Shown here: piece by piece, positions 4,653-7,582 of the stretch
How positions within the stretch are numbered: the stretch's first letter is position 1
Layout: every line of letters begins with the position of its first letter
Source of the DNA: Candidatus Doudnabacteria bacterium
Lineage (GTDB): Bacteria > Patescibacteriota > Doudnabacteria > UBA920
Length of the DNA stretch: 7,582 bases
Direction of reading: 5' to 3'
Assembly: GCA_016788805.1 (NCBI GenBank)
Contig: JAEUSE010000041.1
Coordinates: forward strand, 1-7,582
Notes under the pieces: generated by a model
The model's input: the letters and a program-made list of their open reading frames with translations, nothing else
Told to the model about the DNA's origin: nothing
The model's database searches: none
Translations under genes and position numbers: made by a program

Positions 4653-5210
4653 ATGAAAAAACTTATAATGTGGAATTTAGTTACGGTGGATGGGTACTTT
4701 GAAGGAGAGAAGCCGTGGGACCTAGAGTTTCATAATTTAGTCTGGGGCAAGGAGCTGGAAGACTTTAGTGTGGAGCAACTTAAAACAGCTAGCAGCCTGG
4801 TCTTTGGCGAGCGAACCTATAAAGGCATGGCCGACTACTGGATCAAAGCTACAGACGAAGGAGAGGTCACGGGCTTCATGAACAGCCTTCCCAAAATTGT
4901 TTGCTCTACCACCTTGCAAAGTACAGACTGGAACAACACCACCATTGCGCGTGACGCAGTTGCCGAACTCGCCAAGCTGAAACAAGAGGGAAGTGGCAAC
5001 CTGTTTGTGTTTGGGAGTGGTGAACTTTCGGACTCGCTCATGAAAGCCAACCTCTTTGACGAGTACCGCCTGTGCGTTGTGCCCGTCTTTCTAGGTAAAG
5101 GCAACCGCCTCTTTAAAGAAGGCCTGTCCTACCAAAAACTCAAACTCCTCAACTTCCACTCCCTCCAAACCGGCGGCGTCATCCTCACTTACGCTCCAGC
5201 ACAATCTTGA
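4653..5210 (+). CDS. Dihydrofolate reductase family protein (RibD C-terminal domain, YyaP/YwjB-like)
   Basis: NAD(P)H-binding reductase fold related to DHFR and to the RibD C-terminal domain (PF01872), 185 aa, as usual for stand-alone members. The signature starts with KKLIMWNLVTVDGYFEG (2-18). LVFGERTYKGM (49-59) follows, then FVFGSGELSDSLM (118-130) at the nucleotide-binding loop and DEYRLCVVPVFLGKGNRLF (136-154) near the end. It is not a canonical FolA; stand-alone members are mostly of unknown substrate. A weak AGGA (4643-4646) lies six bases before the ATG, the only Shine-Dalgarno-like sequence among the + strand genes. Codon use becomes strikingly C-ending in the second half (AAC, CTC, GCC, TAC), unlike the neighbouring methyltransferase. 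It ends with TGA. Confidence 0.9.
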   Translation: MKKLIMWNLVTVDGYFEGEKPWDLEFHNLVWGKELEDFSVEQLKTASSLVFGERTYKGMADYWIKATDEGEVTGFMNSLPKIVCSTTLQSTDWNNTTIARDAVAELAKLKQEGSGNLFVFGSGELSDSLMKANLFDEYRLCVVPVFLGKGNRLFKEGLSYQKLKLLNFHSLQTGGVILTYAPAQS

Positions 5211-5215
5211 GTTTT

Positions 5216-5250
5216 AAATAGCACCATATTCATGGTGCTATTTTCTTTCT
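5216..5250 (+). terminator. Terminator between convergent transcription units
   Basis: Perfect 12-bp stem: 5216-5227 pairs with 5232-5243 around the loop ATTC. On the + strand it is followed by TTTTCTTTCT, good for ending the DHFR-like transcript. Read on the - strand the stem ends in TATTTAAAA, a weaker tail, so it may also stop the glycan operon about 95 bp after its last gene. Confidence 0.8.
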
Positions 5251-5335
5251 CCCTGCAAAGGTGGCCCCCGGGATGACTAACCGAGCATCTCAAAGTTATG
5301 CTTTGACCGTTCTCATGATTTTTTTACATCATTTA
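5251..5335. other. Convergent intergenic spacer
   Basis: Between the terminator and the - strand methyltransferase stop. It holds a CCCCGGG run and a small hairpin TCAAAG/CTTTGA (5290-5295 with 5301-5306, loop TTATG). Read on the - strand the segment has a faint tRNA-like look, but the arms do not pair properly. I see no gene. Confidence 0.3.
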
Positions 5336-6106
5336 CTATTTTGTTGCGACTGCAATAATCCGAGGATAGTTGTTGTTTGGTTTGCGGGTTGAGTAGTTAA
5401 AGAGGAATTTTATTTTTTTGGCTGAGAAACCAGCCTGCTCTAGAAATTCTTGTAAAATATCCTTCGGGTAAAATTTTAATGCGTGGTGCTCCTTAATAAT
5501 GCCCCCTGTGGGAGTAATAAATCTTTCAAAATGATGCATGAGCATTTCTTGTTTGTCCACAAGGTGTGAGATCTCCTGAGTATAGGTACCCTCTGCGCGT
5601 TTGAACTTATTTGTAATTTTAGGTTTGTAGCAGTCAATATAATTGAGTATATTTGCGGCATCTATAATGAGCTTTCCGCCTGGTGTTAGATTTTGGTATA
5701 GAGAACGAATTGCCTTCTTGGCCTTGCGAGGATCGGTAATGTAGTTAAACACTGTAAACATTATAAAAATGGCGTCATATTGGTTATTGCCGCGAATATG
5801 TTCCAGTTCGCCAACCTTGAAAGCTGTTCGGTTTGAGGTGTTGAGCTGACGCGCGCGGTGTATCATGTGTGCGCTCGAGTCTAGTCCAATAACCTGTACG
5901 CGTAACTCATCTGCGACTTGCCCGGTCAACCTACCGGTGCCGCATCCAGCATCTATAAAGCATGCTTGGGCCCGTTGTGCCAGCTTTGAAAGCTCTCTTT
6001 TTAAAAATTCAAGCTGTTGATTTTCAAAATCGTGGTATAGGATATCCGCGAATTTTGCTTTGAGTGTGTAGGCTGAACTCGTCCTACTTATTTTGCGTGT
6101 ACGCAT
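5336..6106 (-). CDS. Class I SAM-dependent methyltransferase, possibly amino-sugar N-methyltransferase type
   Basis: 256 aa. Motif I is FIDAGCGTGRLTGQV (50-64). The strand 2 end is VIGLDSS (72-78) with Asp76 for the SAM ribose, followed by MIHRARQL. YDAIFIMFTVFNYITD is the motif IV region and LTPGGKLIIDAAN is strand 5. The layout of the second half, with a long beta segment and then FYPKDILQEFLEQAGF, resembles my recollection of TylM1/DesVI-type sugar N,N-dimethyltransferases, which carry a similar MFSSVGYL segment; this is recalled similarity, not an alignment. It is the last gene of the - strand operon. Its ATG overlaps the glycosyltransferase stop by 19 bp, so it is translationally coupled. 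Function in modifying the glycan or its amino sugar is inferred from the neighbours; an O-methyltransferase is equally possible. Confidence 0.88.
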   Translation of the reverse strand: MRTRKISRTSSAYTLKAKFADILYHDFENQQLEFLKRELSKLAQRAQACFIDAGCGTGRLTGQVADELRVQVIGLDSSAHMIHRARQLNTSNRTAFKVGELEHIRGNNQYDAIFIMFTVFNYITDPRKAKKAIRSLYQNLTPGGKLIIDAANILNYIDCYKPKITNKFKRAEGTYTQEISHLVDKQEMLMHHFERFITPTGGIIKEHHALKFYPKDILQEFLEQAGFSAKKIKFLFNYSTRKPNNNYPRIIAVATK

Positions 6107-7050
6107 GAGAATGGTTGAAATTTAATGCTCGTATTGCGTTTTCTAGTTGCCTGTGCGGCGAGAGCAACGCCGTCGCTCAAGGCGAAGTGTTTCATTTGAT
6201 CGTATGAGTTATTGACCAACCTCCCCGTAGAGTACGCAGTTGTCAAGGAGTCTAGTTCTCTTTGATATTCTGCTCTGCATGCCTGATACGTTGCTGTGTC
6301 GTGTTTAGCCCACAGAATAATTTTGTTCCTGAATACATAGTAAAGTTGTAAGTTAGAGCTCTTTTTTTGGTCACGCTCATGGTATACTATTGCCTCGTAG
6401 AGGCAGTAACATTTATATCCTGCTTTTCGGAAACGAAAGCACCAATCACTGCTTTCGTAGTAAATTTCAAAAATAGGGTCTAAGACGCCCACTTCTTTTA
6501 CTGCCTCGGCTTTTAGAAGGGTGCCCATTATGGACCCGCTTTTAATTTCTGAGTAGCGGCGATGTGGTTTGGTGTGTTGCAGCGGGAAGCAGGATTTAGT
6601 TTTACCAACATACCTGTGCCCAGCCGAATATATATCGTTATTTTTTGGACCGTTCAGAATAAGTGGTTGGACAAATGCCGCTTCGGGGTGTTGTGTGGCA
6701 AATTGGACTAATGCACTTGCGTAGCCAGCCGGTGCTTTTGCGTCTTGGTCAAAGATAATAAAGTAGTCGCTTTTATATGTGCGATACGCATAGCGAATCA
6801 AGGTGTTCACACCTTCACCGTATAAGGTATTCTTGAAGGTTTTGAGTAAATGTACCATTGGGTACTGTTTTAAAACCTTGCTTACGGTATTGTCTGTGGA
6901 TCCATTATCTAAGAATACAAAGTCAATAGCATAACCGGGGACTTTGGTGTTTTTAATTATGCTCCCGACGTATGCATCATTGATGTACTTTTCTCCGTTA
7001 TATAGCAATAATAGAATTGAAATGTGTTTTGAGTTTACGGCGCGTGGCAT
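6088..7050 (-). CDS. Family 2 glycosyltransferase (rhamnosyltransferase-like)
   Basis: Inverting GT-A glycosyltransferase that moves a sugar from a nucleotide donor to a glycan, 320 aa. It opens with ISILLLLYNGEKYI (10-23). FLDNGSTDNT (46-55) is the nucleotide-binding loop, FIIFDQDAKAP (97-107) holds the metal-binding DQD in place of DxD (101-103), and ESSDWCFRFRKAGY (199-212) supplies the catalytic acidic region. The DQD plus ESSDW pattern is common in WbbL/rhamnosyltransferase-type members. No transmembrane helix is evident, so it is cytosolic or peripheral at the membrane. Its ATG lies five bases after the aminotransferase stop, and its 3' end overlaps the methyltransferase start. The last 50 residues are lysine/arginine-containing and unlike the core, perhaps a membrane contact. 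Confidence 0.9.
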   Translation of the reverse strand: MPRAVNSKHISILLLLYNGEKYINDAYVGSIIKNTKVPGYAIDFVFLDNGSTDNTVSKVLKQYPMVHLLKTFKNTLYGEGVNTLIRYAYRTYKSDYFIIFDQDAKAPAGYASALVQFATQHPEAAFVQPLILNGPKNNDIYSAGHRYVGKTKSCFPLQHTKPHRRYSEIKSGSIMGTLLKAEAVKEVGVLDPIFEIYYESSDWCFRFRKAGYKCYCLYEAIVYHERDQKKSSNLQLYYVFRNKIILWAKHDTATYQACRAEYQRELDSLTTAYSTGRLVNNSYDQMKHFALSDGVALAAQATRKRNTSIKFQPFSCVHAK

Positions 7051-7055
7051 GGTGG

Positions 7056-7582
7056 TTAGGTTTTTTTAAAGAATTCGTGTATAGAATGGACTATATGTTC
7101 TCGTTCTTTTTTGCCAACCCAATAGCCATTCGGGATTGCTAGGTGGTGATTGTTAAAGCGGTCTACGTTTGGGAGTTTTGTTCGGAACGCTTTAAAAACC
7201 GACAGTCGATCATTTCTAAAATGTATCGGGGTTGTCTCAATTCCTTTCGCGAGTAAAAAGTCGCGTAGCGCATAACGCTTTTTTGTCAACACATGGAATA
7301 ACCACCAGCTAGACTCTTTGTGTGGTTCTATCGGTACGGTGGTTATTGGTAGGTCTTTTAGTGCTTCGGTATAATAAAGAGCATTTTGGCGTTGGTGTCG
7401 CAAAATTTGTTTCAAGTAGGGAAGTTGAGCCAGGCCTATTGTGGCCAGTACGTCATTCATGTGAAATTTGAACCCGGGCTCTGATATTTTGTAGAGCCAG
7501 GGGCGCTTGGCTTCGTAATGGTTATCTCGATCTATGCCGAACCAGCGTAAACGTTTTGCTCTTCGGTAATCACTGAGGCTTT
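7056..7582 (-). CDS. DegT/DnrJ/EryC1/StrS aminotransferase, C-terminal part (5' end off the right edge)
   Basis: PLP-dependent sugar aminotransferase that aminates a keto-sugar nucleotide. The frame stays open to the right edge, so the ATG at 7460 is internal; 174 residues are visible. The first 40 visible residues include RLRWFGIDRDN (10-20) and EPGFKFHMND (34-43), then LATIGLAQL, a classic family segment. The C-terminal half contains SSWWLFHVLT, GIETTPIHF and an HHLAIPNGYWV stretch matching the usual end of the fold. The catalytic lysine and PLP-binding motifs lie beyond the window. It is the first visible gene of the operon; genes supplying the keto-sugar substrate would be expected upstream, off the right edge. 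Confidence 0.92.
   Translation of the reverse strand, partial: SLSDYRRAKRLRWFGIDRDNHYEAKRPWLYKISEPGFKFHMNDVLATIGLAQLPYLKQILRHQRQNALYYTEALKDLPITTVPIEPHKESSWWLFHVLTKKRYALRDFLLAKGIETTPIHFRNDRLSVFKAFRTKLPNVDRFNNHHLAIPNGYWVGKKEREHIVHSIHEFFKKT

Noticed and set aside
5281..5312. Third direct copy of the intergenic element (CCGAGCATC ... ACCGTTC)
   Set aside because: Only two short pieces match, and their spacing differs from the other copies.
5258..5320. Decayed tRNA on the - strand between the convergent genes
   Set aside because: It has a CAT-containing hairpin and an end resembling a T arm plus GGGGGCC, but the T stem does not pair and the anticodon would not sit in a proper seven-base loop.
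1..7582. CRISPR array, transposase, toxin-antitoxin or phage-defence genes
   Set aside because: No regularly spaced repeats, no transposase or integrase motifs, and no gene with features of known defence systems are visible on either strand.

Overview
The window looks like a compact bacterial chromosome segment, most plausibly from a Patescibacteria/CPR-type lineage. The reasons are small single-domain enzymes, short intergenic gaps, almost no Shine-Dalgarno sequences, and start codons placed directly behind -10 boxes. No marker gene confirms this, so the assignment is a moderate-to-low-confidence inference. TGA ends at least two genes (at 3265-3267 and 5208-5210), so the recoded-TGA CPR groups are excluded. 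Base composition varies: the helicase gene is visibly GC-richer than most of its neighbours.

Left part (1-1180, + strand): the 3' two-thirds of an RhlE-like DEAD-box RNA helicase gene with an Arg/Gly-rich tail, cut by the left edge. It is followed by its hairpin terminator, a good promoter, a tRNA-Asn(GTT) with encoded CCA, and a perfect 16-bp terminator hairpin that shares the last base of the CCA.

Middle part (1200-5245, + strand): a row of small, functionally unrelated enzymes, mostly in separate transcription units divided by strong hairpin terminators. In order they are a Nudix hydrolase, an SGNH/GDSL hydrolase plus S51 peptidase pair, a PhnB-type VOC protein, and a class I SAM methyltransferase plus RibD-C/dihydrofolate-reductase-like protein. 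The 328-bp gap after the Nudix gene holds a strongly structured, probably transcribed element. Its first 35 bases are repeated in direct orientation after the S51 peptidase gene, so the two copies bracket the SGNH-S51 pair. I do not recognise this element; it is the best candidate here for something undescribed.

Right part (5336-7582, - strand): a tightly packed operon read toward the middle. It runs DegT/DnrJ/EryC1/StrS aminotransferase (cut by the right edge), then a family 2 glycosyltransferase, then a SAM methyltransferase whose start overlaps the glycosyltransferase stop by 19 bp. Together these suggest synthesis and transfer of a possibly N-methylated amino sugar for a surface glycan. 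The operon converges on the DHFR-like gene, and the two meet at a bidirectional-looking terminator at 5216-5244.
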